Of a stretch of DNA of 64,000 nucleotides, positions 47,158 to 58,895 are shown one piece after another (position 1 is the stretch's first letter; each line of letters begins with the position of its first letter). This DNA comes from Caenorhabditis elegans (Eukaryota; Nematoda; Chromadorea; Rhabditida; Rhabditidae), in contig NC_003280.10 in assembly GCF_000002985.6 (NCBI RefSeq), positions 124,001-188,000 of the forward strand. Direction: 5' to 3'. The notes under the pieces are model-generated. The model made no database searches. It was not told the DNA's origin and saw only the letters and a program-made list of their open reading frames with translations. A program made the translations under genes and the position numbers.

Positions 47158-47368
47158 GGTACTAGTCCTAAATCACCCCGCCACTTTTTTTCTTTTTTTT
47201 CAAATAAAAACGTGTGGAGTTTTTGTATTTTTAGGCTTAGGAAATAACCATTTCTAAGCCTAAAGATGGAAAATGGACATCACGTTTTATTAAAATGGAT
47301 AATATTAAAATGAGGGGAAATAATACACAAATAAAAAAAAAGTGGCGGGGTGATTTAGGACTAGTACC
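47158..47368. repeat. Inverted repeat with perfect 34-bp arms abutting the chemoreceptor 3' end
   Basis: Left arm 47158-47191 and right arm 47335-47368: GGTACTAGTCCTAAATCACC followed by CCGCCACTTTTTTT, mirrored exactly. A second hairpin, TTTAGGCTTAGGAAAT / ATTTCTAAGCCTAAA, lies in the loop. The right arm ends 17 bases from the stop codon of the gene at 47386. Confidence 0.8.
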
Positions 47369-47385
47369 CAATTAATATTAAAATT

Positions 47386-49839
47386 TCAAAAAACTACAAC
47401 GTTTCCCAACTTGAGAGTTACGGGGATAGAAGTTTGCTGCCTTGATGAACTATTTGCATCTTCGACTCGTTTCTTCCAGAACTTCAAAGTCTGAATATAA
47501 GCGTCGCGAACTCGTTTGTTAGTCAGAATTATGGTGACTGAGTTGAGAATCACAACTGTATAGGTAACTGGAAACACCTGGAAGTTCTTTTTATTTTGTT
47601 TTCAAGTGAAATACAGAAAAATACATTTTTCACAGCGAATAGAGCTAATGGAAATTGCCATTCTAGGAATTCAGCTATCATAATTAGCATTGCAACTATA
47701 TCAACTAATATATGAAGTGACGTCACAAATATTAAGTTCTGAAATCTTGAAACCTTCATCTCCAAAACCGAAACCCAACTAACTTTTTCATTCTTCTTAC
47801 TCCTCATTCCATACATTTTTAGTCTATAAGCAGTTAGAAAACTCATCGAAATCCCAATTAATTCATATGTGCCAATAATGGAGATCGCTATGGACCTTTG
47901 CAAAACTAGCGTCAAGTTGTTATTTGTATAAGCCCATTTTCCGTTTGCCACGTAAAATGCGCGGTGTCGAGTGATATAAGGTGTACAACAGGCCAGGGAC
48001 ACTGTAGCTGTGATTGAGAAATATGATATAATGTGACACTGAGTCCAATATCTATAAATTAGGAGTATAAAATCATTATTAAAATTTAACTTATTCAGGA
48101 GGAACGGCATCGACAGTGTCCTGCGGATCTCAAGCCCCCGAAAGCCCGGATCGACGGATACACTGATTATAGGTTAGTTTTCCAGTAAAATTAAATTTGG
48201 TGTAGCCGAGTCTGTGTCTTAAAAAATTCTCAGAAAACTTTTTCGGCACTTCGAGGCTCTAGCAAATTAGCAGAATTTTGTGTTGTCAAGCACAGAGAAC
48301 CTTCCAAGTATAATCTTTGGCTAAACCATCTTTAAAACAAATATCAGAACGTGTCTTACAATTAGAGTCGATCAATTCACCAAATTACTTAATTTGACCT
48401 GGAACTCACTTCTCATAAAACAAAAAAGTAGCACAAAACCGATTGATAGCCATCATGCAATTTCCAAACAAATTATTGAATAATCCGAAAAACAAACTAG
48501 TACTATTTAACTGTGATAACCAAATATATATTGGACCGCTCATTGTATTTTTGAATATGTTATAGGTGGTTAGAGTATAACAGTAGTAGACGTCAAAGCA
48601 ACCTGAATGAAGCACTTAAATTCAGACCTTTTCAATTTGTGAACTTCCGAACTCTTTGCAATTGTGCAATTGTGTAGACACACTAGCTTACAAACTTTTG
48701 TTCAATGCTCAATTTTATTCGGTTAGAGAGTCGTCTCGCACCTTTTTTTATTGAAAAATAACCTATTTAGGCATCGCAGGATTTGTTATTTTGTTTTTGA
48801 GTGATCATTTCATAGCTAGATGACAAATATTTATATTTTTGGATAAGGTCTATTTAATTTGTGTTTTGGTCAAGACATTTACAACTAGTAATTGTGATTG
48901 ATTAGTATTCGCAAAGGTTTATACAATAGGGTTGTAAAATTGGACGTACCCCTCGTACTCTCTATTTTTATAATGGAAACCAGGGGTGGGCTGCAATTGC
49001 CGTTCGGCAAAATTTTTTTGTCGACAAATTCAGCAAACTGCCGGTTTGCCGATATGTTGGAAATTTTCCATTCCCGCAATATTCCGGTTTGCCGATTTGC
49101 CGGAAATTTTAATTTTTGGCAAATTGCCAATTTGCCAATTGAAAGTGAAATTCTGACATTTCCAAAAAAAAGTGCAAAACCACACTTTTCAATTCCGGTA
49201 AATTGCCGGTTTGCCGATTTGACGGAAAAAGTTGGGTACCGCAGTATTATTTCTCCTCATTTTTAAAATATATTACAATGGACATCGCGTTTTATTAAAA
49301 TGGATAAACAAATGAAAGTTTAATTAATTTTAAAATTGAGTGGATAATACGCAAGCACCAAAAACTGTTTGCCGTTGACGTTCAAAACAAAATCCCTATT
49401 ATACCCTGTTTCCTCTATTAGTCTTGCATGTAAAACTAATTTACAATTGGCAATTAGGCTTCCAATGTTTGTAAAGGCTGTACGACTAACTGTAAAATGC
49501 ATCATAGCTTGGAAAATAATCAATGTTCAAAAACTTAACTTTATGTTATATAAAGCATTACGAATATAACTTAGAAATTTCAAATTGAAAAAAAAAAGAA
49601 AAAATTCGCCTTGAAAAAACCCTGTACAAAGAAAAAAACCAACCAGTAACAAAAAATAAGAAGAAGAATGAGCTCCCCTTCATAAATCGTCTTACTGTAA
49701 TTAAAACTAGAATATGATGAATATTCAGGCACATATACAATGTAGTCTGCCATATAGGGAATTGGTTCCATTTCTCCATTATAGGCCATTCCATGTCATC
49801 GCTAACATTAATGGAGTAGAAATAGTTGTTGTAATACAT
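47386..49839 (-). CDS. Serpentine chemoreceptor, SRV/SRG superfamily
   Basis: Seven-transmembrane nematode chemoreceptor, expected in sensory neurons. Four exons: 49839-49644, 48602-48410, 48051-47625, 47577-47386. Phases agree and give 335 aa. The N-terminus has an NVS glycosylation site. KGSSFFFLFFVTGCFDVYYC spans the first splice junction and matches the SRV/SRG-type TM2. NNLFGNCMMAINRFCATFLF is TM3 with the conserved NR. YWTQCHIISYF begins TM4. The end of TM7 reads ILNSVTIILTNKRVRDAYIQ, followed by a basic, Ser-rich tail. The first intron (about 1 kb) contains a CCGGCAAAT repeat and an unrelated open frame (49320-49523). All helices are accounted for, so it looks functional. The class is my best guess by eye. 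Confidence 0.82.
48983..49240. repeat. CCGGCAAAT-family copy in chemoreceptor intron 1
   Basis: Starts GGGGTGGGCTGCAATTGCCG, then TTGTCGACAAATTC and several GGTTTGCCGATTTGCCGG units. Confidence 0.8.
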
Positions 49840-50540
49840 TTAAGTGTTATGTTTCTTTAAAAAAAAGGAAATGAAATGCGGGTATGGGTAACAAAAAATA
49901 GGTTGAGTATACTTTCTGAGAAAACGAGTACGCGCGCATAAAGTTAGACAAGTTAATCCAATTCTGGGGTCAGATTTAATTTAGGAAATGGAATAAGTGA
50001 CAAGGCGATGTTGGTTTTTGAGCCTAGGCCTTGATGTTTAATAATTGTTGCTATAGTTCTAGTTTACTAAACTATGTCTTTTGAAATCAAATAACCAGAA
50101 TCCACACATAAACATGAAATATCTCGTGAGAATGTTTTTTTTTTCTCAAAATCTAAATTAATCAGCAGAATTTGTTTCTCAAACTAGGATAAACAATCAA
50201 AGCATAGGAAAGTAGTTCTTTGAAAAACATATACTTGGTTTTTGGTATTGAGTCGCAATTTTAATTTTTAAATAGCACTGCATAAATTTCGCAAGTCATT
50301 TTTAAGTTGTGAGAATGACTGGTTTTTCAAAACTATTCAATATAAAGAATCCCTTCAAGTGTAAAATTTTAATCTTTTGAATTAGTGCTCTCTTGATTAG
50401 GTTAGTCATTCTAGTCATTTATTGTGTTTTTCAAAAAATATTTCAACTAACTTATAAAATATTATTTTTAGGTGATATTGCAACGAATATGTTTTAAAAC
50501 ACAAATAAATCAAAAAGTTTTCAAAAAATTAATTAACTTC
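49840..50540. other. Intergenic region between chemoreceptor and Cys-module gene
   Basis: 700 bp of AT-rich DNA. It holds the chemoreceptor promoter and the 3' end of the next gene. Nothing else supported. Confidence 0.5.
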
Positions 50541-51638
50541 TCATCCTTGTTGGTGGAATTTTCCGCAAAACCTCCAGTACTTGTCGCAAGCAGTTCTATA
50601 TTGGCTTTGAGCGGTTAATATAGGATTGTTACAGTAATTCATTGCAAATCCTTGATAGCTACGACAAAGTTGATTGACAGCACCGCCCGGGCCACGTTTA
50701 CGGTGTGATTTTCGTTGCGGGATCACTGGCTTGTCGGGAAGCGGCACGTGACACTTTTCAGAGTAGACTGGACAGAAGACAATGGCCTGTAAAAAATAAC
50801 CTAGATTTTCGCAATTTCTGAAAGCGACATTTTTTTCAAAATTTCAAAGTTTAAATAAAGACAAATTCGGCAATTCGGCAATCTGACGATTTGCCGATTT
50901 GCCGGAAAATATCGTTTGCCCACCCTTGATAGGTTCCATGTACTTTCTGTTTTCTAGAATTTTTTAAAGATTACATGAATTAAAATAAAGTAGGCTATTT
51001 TATCTTGTGAAGAAGTGAGCAAAAACTATGTTTCTGTTACTTTTAGAGTGTACTTTGATCGATAATTTTTAGTCCAAAAATTAAACTCACTTTTTGACCA
51101 AACCTGAACGGATCCGGACAAACATAAAGGTATTGATTTTTGAATTCCTTGCAGAACCGTGCAAAATTCGTCTTTTTGTGTGCAGAACCAGTAGTCTCCC
51201 CTCTCACCGCTGCTGCTGACTCGGGTGAGATTGCGGCGGTACGAGGCCTAGAACATATTACTGAAATTATTATTGGAAGCATTGATATAAAAATTCTTAC
51301 CCAGTAACCTCTGCATCTTTCGCCTTGTCAGGTTCACCTTCCGGAATCGAAAAACAAATATTTTCGAAGGCATTGCAAAAGTCCTTGTCTTTTTGCTCTC
51401 GTCGTTTTGTGTTGGCTCCTGTGCAAACCCTCACGTATTCATCCCTTAATTCTCCGCATGCTACCTTTAAATATTGTCAATATATCAACTTTGGAGGCAA
51501 CATTCAGTTGTACGGCAAATTCGCCGCACCCCCTTGATTCAGTATTCAACTCACTGTATCCTGCTTTTTCTCGGCTTCACGAGAAGCTCTACCAAAAACT
51601 CCGCTGAACAGAAATAACGATATCACAACTATCCGCAT
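50541..51638 (-). CDS. Secreted protein with three tandem four-cysteine modules
   Basis: Four exons: 51638-51555, 51464-51301, 51247-51091, 50786-50541. Phases agree and give 216 aa. Residues 1-16 (MRIVVISLFLFSGVFG) form a signal peptide. The mature part contains exactly three copies of C-x10-C-x(13-15)-C-x6-C. Module 1 starts CGELRDEYVRVC and ends CNAFENIC. Module 2 starts CKEFKNQYLYVC and ends CPVYSEKC. Module 3 starts CRSYQGFAMNYC and ends CDKYWRFC. An aromatic residue precedes or follows most cysteines. Between modules are charged, low-complexity linkers. Each module should form two disulphides. I do not recognise the family with certainty and assign no function; an extracellular structural or binding role is only an inference. 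The ATG is taken because the signal peptide begins there. Confidence 0.85.
50865..50935. repeat. CCGGCAAAT-family fragment in intron 3 of the Cys-module gene
   Basis: GACAAATTCGGCAATTCGGC, then GATTTGCCGATTTGCCGG and CGTTTGCCCACCCTTG. Confidence 0.7.
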
Positions 51639-53243
51639 TGCGCTAAAATTATTATGATTGGCTTAAAAATGTAATTGAAGTTCAAAATTGAAAAAAAACC
51701 TAAACAATGTGGGTATATTTTTACAATAAATTTAGCTGAATTTAAACAAAAAAACGTCATTTGAAAACAAATGTATAGTATATCAATTACGCAACATACA
51801 TTTAAAGACACAAAAATTGGCCAAATTAGAAGCAAAACGATAAATGATGGAGACGAAAATGGAAAGTTTTTTTTGGTGGTGTGGGAAATAGAAAAAGACC
51901 GGATTTGAATGACTTCTCTCTCCTCTGTTTTTTTGAATGGTTATCTCTTTATCATAATCAGCGGCAAAGATTTTCTCAAAGTTAGTTTTGAAACCGTTTT
52001 GTTAGAACTCTCACAGGCAAACCGGTTAGGCATTTTTGCTAAAATACTTCACAATCCTCAAATAAAAACGTTTAGGGCGGAGTAGCGCCAGTGGGCATTT
52101 TGTCTAAATACACATATAATGATTCAAAATGACCAAATATAATAATGAAACATTCCAAAAAATTTCATATTTTTCATAATTTCCGGCCAAAGTTTAGGCA
52201 AATTGTCAAAATTTTGAAAACTAGGAGCTTTTGAGAAAATCCAGAGCAATACCGAATGTTCCAACTCCTACAATGTTTAAATACAAACAATTAAAATGAA
52301 ATTACAGTACAAAAAATGTAGGGAACTTTTTTTCGGTCGACTTCCAAAATTATGAGGGATAAAAAAAACCTGAATGTCACTTTTTGACAGTAAATAAAAA
52401 AAGTTCAAAAATGTTTTGAAAAGTTTTATTATGATATATTTGGTCATTTTAGCACAATATGCGTAGTTCGTAACACTTTCTCCACTGGCGCTGCTCCACC
52501 TCCAAGAGGTGTTCTTCTGCAGCATTTTGAAAATTTTAGAAGCCTTTAAAAATGAGCAAACAAAAATCTGCTATTTTTTGATGCTATTTTGTTTCGACAT
52601 GTCTATAACCGAATTTTCAAATGGATGCATGTCTTAAAGTATTTTTTCAACATTCAAAAAATTCAACATTCAAAAAAAATTGACAGTTTATGATTTCAGT
52701 TCGATTATTGGTAAATATTTAAAAAAAAAACCACCTGTTTCATGGAAAAAAATGAGAAAAAATGACCATATTTTCAAGGTTTAGATATTACAAAACCGGT
52801 TTCATAAGACCATTAGAAAAATATAGTACGGGCGGTAGACTGTAGTACTCGTGACTGAACTAATTAAAATACGTACTATTAGCTTTTTAATAATATTATT
52901 TGATTATCAATTTTAATTTTGCTTCAATTCAGTTGTAAATTATAGTTAACAGCTTCATAGAAATTTGTGTGCAATTCCAATGGAAAGCTGATGATACATA
53001 TTTTATACATTTTTATTCAAAGAAAAGCCAAAATAAACAATAAAAAAGCAATATTAAATGCGAAAACTTGAGTGATTATTACTGAAATACGTTGTGTGAA
53101 TTGAATGAACTGCGTGGATGGTATTTAGAAAAAGGAGTACAAAACACAAAAAGAATTGACAAAGAAAAGTGTATTGTCGTCTCAATTGAGTGGAACGATT
53201 GTCTGATGTAGAAGTTTAGTTGTTGTGGACGGGGTTCAAGTAC
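51639..53243. other. Intergenic region between Cys-module gene and dioxygenase
   Basis: Contains the promoter of the Cys-module gene, a palindrome (52075-52503), and the 3' flank of the dioxygenase gene. No further exon found. Confidence 0.5.
52075..52503. repeat. GGCGGAGTAGCGCCAGTGGG palindrome
   Basis: Left end GGGCGGAGTAGCGCCAGTGG, right end CCACTGGCGCTGCTCCACCT. Arms also share GACCAAATATAATAATG / ATTATGATATATTTGGTC. The interior has CGGTCGACTTCCAAAATTAT, which reappears inverted at about 57905-57925. Partial relatives lie at 29633 and 53965. Confidence 0.75.
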
Positions 53244-55051
53244 TTATCCTTGATTTCCTTCAACCTTACGAGAGAAGAAGCGTTGAATTTTGACAAAGTT
53301 CTGAAAATTTTAAATTTTTACTTAAAATTGTGTGAATGCTTTTGGATTATTTGGCATGTCACAAACATTTTTGAATATTTTTAAAATTAGTTTAAGCTTT
53401 TTTACAAGTTTTTTACGACCAAGTGCATTTTAATCCCAAAAATTGCATATAGAAAGTTATTGTAATGATTCAAACTGATTTTTAGTGGGTCAAATGGATA
53501 AAATCGAAACCCATGGCAAACTTCTATAAAGCTCAAAATTATTCTTTCGTAGTAGCTCTTTATGATTATGAAAATCTGTAGTCACAAAATTCACAAAATT
53601 TACCTGTGGAGTAGTAGTGAATCGATGAGACAATCCCTTTGGAATCACAATCAAGTCTCCCTTCTCGACCTGCACACGAATCCATGAGTCATCCTCCGGC
53701 TCGACGTCATAATAGCATGTTCCCTCGACGACCAAACTGATCACATCCTCTTTTTGTACTTGTGGCTCGTAGAATTGTTCCATCTTATCATCGAACTCGA
53801 GCATTGTCTCACTGACAGTGAACATATCAGTGAATGTTACATTCTTCTCGGTTTTCACTGCAGAAAGGCGTTTCTTCATCGAAGCGGTGTCATCAAGGTC
53901 CACCTGAAAATTGAGTTTTGGTTATATTTTTTTTATTGATTTTACCAAAGCATACTCTCCCTCGAAGGCGGAGTAACGTCAGGTGGGAATTATTTGAAGT
54001 TTCAGAACTTTAGACTATTTTGGATCTTTTAAATAAGGCTCCCAAAAAAAATTATATATAGACTTTTTTAAAAACATCATTTTGACCTTTAATCAAAATT
54101 GAATTTTAGCGTCACTGTCCATGATCAAAATAAAATGTTCAAACACCAAAAATGTTGTTTACAGGTGGGCATATGGTGATTGTGGTTTTCAATTCATCCC
54201 CGCCACCGACCATTCTACATACCGAAACTTGTTGCAAAAAATGTTTTTTTTTCACCGTCCTCCATCGTCACCACCACCTCCCTTTCTCTAATTGTTTTGT
54301 ACCGAAAAAAAGGGAAAATAGGAATTTGCTTCCCTCTCTCTCACTTTCAAACTAGATTTGAACATTTTGACGGCTAGTGTCGGCTAGCCGTCGGCTACAA
54401 TTTTCAGCTACAATGCTAGAAGGCTAAAACTGTGCGTGGGAGGAAGTGAGAACAAAAAATGTTGTTCGTCAGGCGATAATGGATGGTCATGATGATGATA
54501 ATACGACACTTGGAAGATGAACTTTCAGATAGCAAAACTTTTGGAAAAAAGAAATGAACTTTACTCACATCAGGCGAAAATTTATCCTCTAATAGTAAGG
54601 ATATATAATTTTTTTTTTGAAAACAACCGTGAAGTCCAACTTTCTGAACTTCGAACAACTTTTTTAGAATATGCCAGTAAATATTACAACTTTAAAAAAA
54701 TGGGATTTCAGGCTAAATTATATGCTTTCTGGGTGTTAATAGACATAACAAACTCAAAAAATAATGTCACCAAAGTTTATTGAATGAAATTTCAGAAAGC
54801 ACATAATTTTTCCTAAAGTTCCATGGTGACCTGGGCTATTCACAGTTGGATTTCATACTGACTTAACTTGATTTCATATTAAGTCTTTTAGAACTGAATT
54901 CCCATGGTATATAAAGAACATAACTAACCTTATAATATTGAACTCCAGCGAGTTGCCCCAGCTGTGTTGTAGTGATCTTCTTTGGTGGGAAGACGTGGTG
55001 TGGGAGACGACGATCTCCGCATGGGAATGGTTCCATGTGCCAGATTTGCAT
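53244..55051 (-). CDS. Acireductone dioxygenase homologue lacking metal ligands
   Basis: Homologue of acireductone dioxygenase (ADI1/ARD), the cupin enzyme of methionine salvage. Three exons: 55051-54929, 53903-53604, 53300-53244. All junctions are in phase, giving 159 aa. It starts [10 protein letters not shown]. The cupin core contains [20 protein letters not shown] and [10 protein letters not shown], and the end is [17 protein letters not shown]. Active ARDs bind Fe or Ni through HxHxxxE plus a later His. Here the aligned segment reads [11 protein letters not shown], so Q89, Q91 and V95 replace His, His and Glu; only H134 of the second motif remains. It should therefore be catalytically inactive, or altered. 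It is shorter at the C-terminus than mammalian ADI1. A CAG acceptor near 55094 is a plausible trans-splice site. From memory C. elegans has a second ARD gene, which could be the active one. Confidence 0.92.
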
Positions 55052-55634
55052 TTTGGTGGGAAGGTTTCAGTGGAGACTTGTGGAAAAAAAAACCTGAAAA
55101 AATACAATTTTTTGAGTTAGTTGTTGTTATTGAGAACAAAAAATAACAGTAAGAGGATTTTAATGGAACTTGGTAATTTGAATTCGAATTTCCATTCCAT
55201 TTCCGATTTTTTCAAAAGAAAAATAAACAGATTGCGAATGACATAGAAAAGTGTTCCGAAGTTTTTTTTTGTGTGAGAGGGTCGAACAGGGAGGGATTAC
55301 TATAATAGTTAAAGACGGATTAGGTGGTGAGTGACCCAGATGTTTATTTCAAATTTATGCAACTACCTACATGGTTTCGAGTGTTTGCTTATGCAAGGTA
55401 TTGAGTGAAAACTTTTAAATGGCTAGGAAAGTGGATCTGGAACTTTTGGAAATACTTTTCCGGTTTGTTGAAAACCTAAATACAGTCTAACGGAAACATG
55501 TTGTTGAAATTAGTAATATTTATGTCAGGGAGTGGCAGTTTTTAAACGAATTCTGTAAAACTAAAATTGTTTTGGTGGCTTTGAAGCTTTACCAAAAGCT
55601 GTATAACTTTTTCGTTCATTAAAAAATTTTCAGG

Positions 55635-55763
55635 TGAACACATTGCTAGAAAAACCGGAAAGGAGTCGGGTGCAAAGGAGCGCCAAAACCAGATGGACTA
55701 CAGAGATCGCAACCCTATATTGCAACAAAGAAAAGTTTGGAAAGCGGCGACTAATTATTCAAG
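55635..55763 (+). other. Orphan exon-like block
   Basis: Preceded by AAATTTTCAG and followed by GTAAGTTTT, both good splice sites. The 129-129 bp interior is a multiple of three and open in one frame, reading NTLLEKPERSRVQRSAKTRW and onward without a stop. No neighbouring exon joins it convincingly; one upstream ATG (55419) would run into a stop at the junction. It may be a lone exon of an unplaced gene, a decayed gene or chance. Confidence 0.3.
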
Positions 55764-57859
55764 TAAGTTTTTTTCTGATTGGTTGATGGGACTTATATCA
55801 CAAATGGCGATGGTATATTTCTCCAGCTCTTTAAAGTTTTTTTACTGCCGACTTGAACCTCAATCTCAAAGACTTTTGTAGACGGTTGTAAGTCTGTGTT
55901 GAAATATGATAAGCGAAGAATTTTTTAAAAATAACTCAAAAAAAATTCAAGATGATCAAAATTCTGCAGCTTTAGTAGCCTACACTGCTTTTCTCAAAAT
56001 GCTAACAAAAATGCATTAGACAACGCCTTCAGGAGAGCATCAGTAAACTGTGCAAATGCAGCGAACCAGACGAAAAATGAAAAATGGTTGAGTCGACGCA
56101 AAACCTGAAGCCTTTTTAAATCCGAACAAGACGATTGGAATCTTGAAAAAGAGTAGTGGGCGTGGCCTCCTCATCTCTATTTCTCCACCTTCTTCTTCTC
56201 ATACACAGAACGCAAACAACGGAAAGATTAGAAATCGGGTGGCTATGGAGGGGGAAGAAGCGAGCGGCGGGATGGGGCAAAAAACGGGATGGATGCGAAT
56301 TTCAGATAAGATGATGCTGAAAAATATTGGAAAAGTCTCCTATTAGCCATGGATTACCGGATATGTGTCTAGCATGATTTTGATCATATCTTCGGAGTAC
56401 TTACGCGGGAAAAATCCAAAACAAGCAAGCATAGCAACAAAGCAAGCTAACGAATTTTCAATTTTCGCTGTCTCCTTAGGGATTTCTACAATAGTTTGTT
56501 TAATATTGGATATGTGAAACGATCTAGGCTATTTTGAATATCATCTGTGACCCCAATCTTTCCTCTTATGTACAATCAACACCGATTGTTGCAATTTTTA
56601 AAATGACTCATTTAAAATGTAAATTTTTTGAAAATTAACGTTACCCTAATTAACGTCATTCAAAATATGTTTTTTTAATCACCGCGGTTCAAATTTTCGT
56701 TAGATAATCTACATCATTTCAAATTTATTGATGAAAAAGTTTTCATCCGACAATAAATTAAGGGAATAGCATTGACCGAGGTAAGTGTAAAAATATAAAA
56801 AATGCTTAAAGGGGGAGTAGAGTTTGTAGGTATTTTGCTTAAATAGACTAAACAAGGTTCAAAACTAGCAAATTTCAGACTTTTCCTTATCGTAGTTTAT
56901 AGACATTCAAATTTGGTTATTTTTGAATTCCAATTGAATGAAAGTGTACTTAAATCATCATGCATGCATGCATCCAAGTTAATCAAACTGCAAAATTACC
57001 TAATTTTTGAACTTTAAAGTTTGAAGTCCCAAACTGACATGGTTCCTCTACAGCGTGGCGCGCAATATCTATTACACATGCTGTTTTTTTTTTGAAAAAT
57101 TATTTTCTTGACGTTTTTTTTTTCAATTTTCTTGTTTATTGCTAATAGTAAGTACACCATTTGAAAATTCTCAATTTCAAAATTGTTTCCGATCGAGGAA
57201 AAATAACGAAACGAAAAAGTTATAAGTAAGTTGAATAGTAGACAGAAACAGAAAACTAACCAATCATCACCTAAATGATCATTTCGTAACCAGATTCAAC
57301 TCTGTTCTCTCTCATTAAATTTTAAACGAAATTCATGATTTTTCGGAAAGATAACTTTCATCCGAAGGCTTCAATACTCAATGAAAATCTGAGACATTAA
57401 TCTTTCCGAGAAGCATTAAAAACACGACGAAGTGAAGGGTAAAAAATAGCAGAGAGAGAGAGAGAGAGAGTGGTCAATCATCACACAATATGGGCTGAAA
57501 GTTATGCGTTATTGTTCCTCTTGACACGGTAATTATGTGATGAAAACTAAAAGTTGTTCTGGGTAGATGTGGAGGGTTCTTGAAAAAAATATGGTTAATA
57601 ATAAACTTGGAAAATAGTCCGAGGTTCGAGTAATTGCACCGCTGTTGGGATTTTGTGAAGAATCCTATTTGAATCCTGCCCAGAGAGCAGCCTGGGGTCA
57701 GAGATAGTTCAGGGCTTTGGCCCCTGAAAAGCATAACACACTTCATCAGTCAATATTCGTAGGACACAAAACATGCGGGGGAATGTACGATAATATGTGA
57801 GTTAATAAGGAAAAATGCGAGCGCGGCAGCGCACACGTTTTGAAATTCCTATTTTACGT

Positions 57860-58185
57860 TCCAAAAGTGACAGTTTTTTTCTCAGTTTTTGTCACTCATA
57901 ATTTTGGAAGTCGACCAAAAAAATGTTTTCCTACATTTTTAATACTTTGATTTAGTTTTAATTACTTGTATTAAAATATTGTAGGAGTAGGAACATGCGG
58001 CATTGCTTTGGATTTGCTCAAAAGCTCAAAATTTTCAAAATTTTAGCATTTTGCCAAAACTTTGACCGGAAATTTTTGAGAAATCTAAATTTTTTTGGAG
58101 TGTTTTATTATGATGTTTGGTCGTTTTAGGTCATTATAAATGTATTTAGACAGCATCCCCTCTGGCGTTACTTCTCCTTCAATAT
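57860..58185. repeat. Copy of the GGCGGAGTAACG palindrome family
   Basis: Contains ATAATTTTGGAAGTCGACC and GCATTGCTTTGGATTTGCTC, matching 52200-52340 in reverse, and ends CTGGCGTTACTTCTCCTTC. Only one side is well preserved. Confidence 0.6.
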
Positions 58186-58749
58186 TAGAAACTAGAAAAC
58201 TGAAATTCAGTTCCAACAATTCAACCGTACACATTTCCGTCCTGTGCACCTTTCATTAAAAAAACTGCTTTGAAATTTTTACATAGTCAGATTTTTTCCA
58301 TGAATTTAAGTTTTGGAACCATTACTTTCACTTTCAAACGAATTCAAAATAAGTGATATTCCTAAAAATCTTGAACTCGAAAGTGATTTGATCTCTGAAT
58401 CCTTAATTGTTTGTTGTCTTGAACACTTCCAGATTGTTGATCAAAAACAATAATGATAATATAAAAAAAGTTTTTGAAGATCACATTCAAAGATCAGTGA
58501 ATCAAATAATCAGAAACAACAAAAGAAATTGAGGGTGTGGGAGGGAGGAGAAACAATAGGAATGTCTGCAAAATTTCAAAGCTCAAAGATAGAGTAATGA
58601 TATAGGGGCTTGTGATTTTGAATAGTGAACATGGAACGTAATAATTTTTTCAAATTGCAATGATTTTAGTGTAAGCAAACTATATGAAAATATCTTTTTA
58701 AAAAAACAGCACAAATTAAAAGATTTTTTAGTCTTGTAAAAAATCCTCT

Positions 58750-58895
58750 AACATTTTCGGCAAATCTAATTTCCGGCAAACGGCAAATTGGCATTTTACC
58801 GAAAAAGAGAATTTCCGGCAAATCGATTTTGCCGATTTGCCGAATTTGTCGACAAAATAATTGGCGGAACGGCAAGTGCCGCCCACCCTTGCCTA
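58750..58895. repeat. CCGGCAAAT-family copy
   Basis: From ATTTTCGGCAAATCTAATTTCC to GGCAAGTGCCGCCCACCCTT; includes TTTGCCGATTTGCCGAATTTG. A reduced copy. Confidence 0.75.

Noticed and set aside
49320-49523. 67-codon minus-strand frame between chemoreceptor exons 1 and 2
   Set aside because: The flanking exons join in phase without it and complete TM2, so it is intronic.
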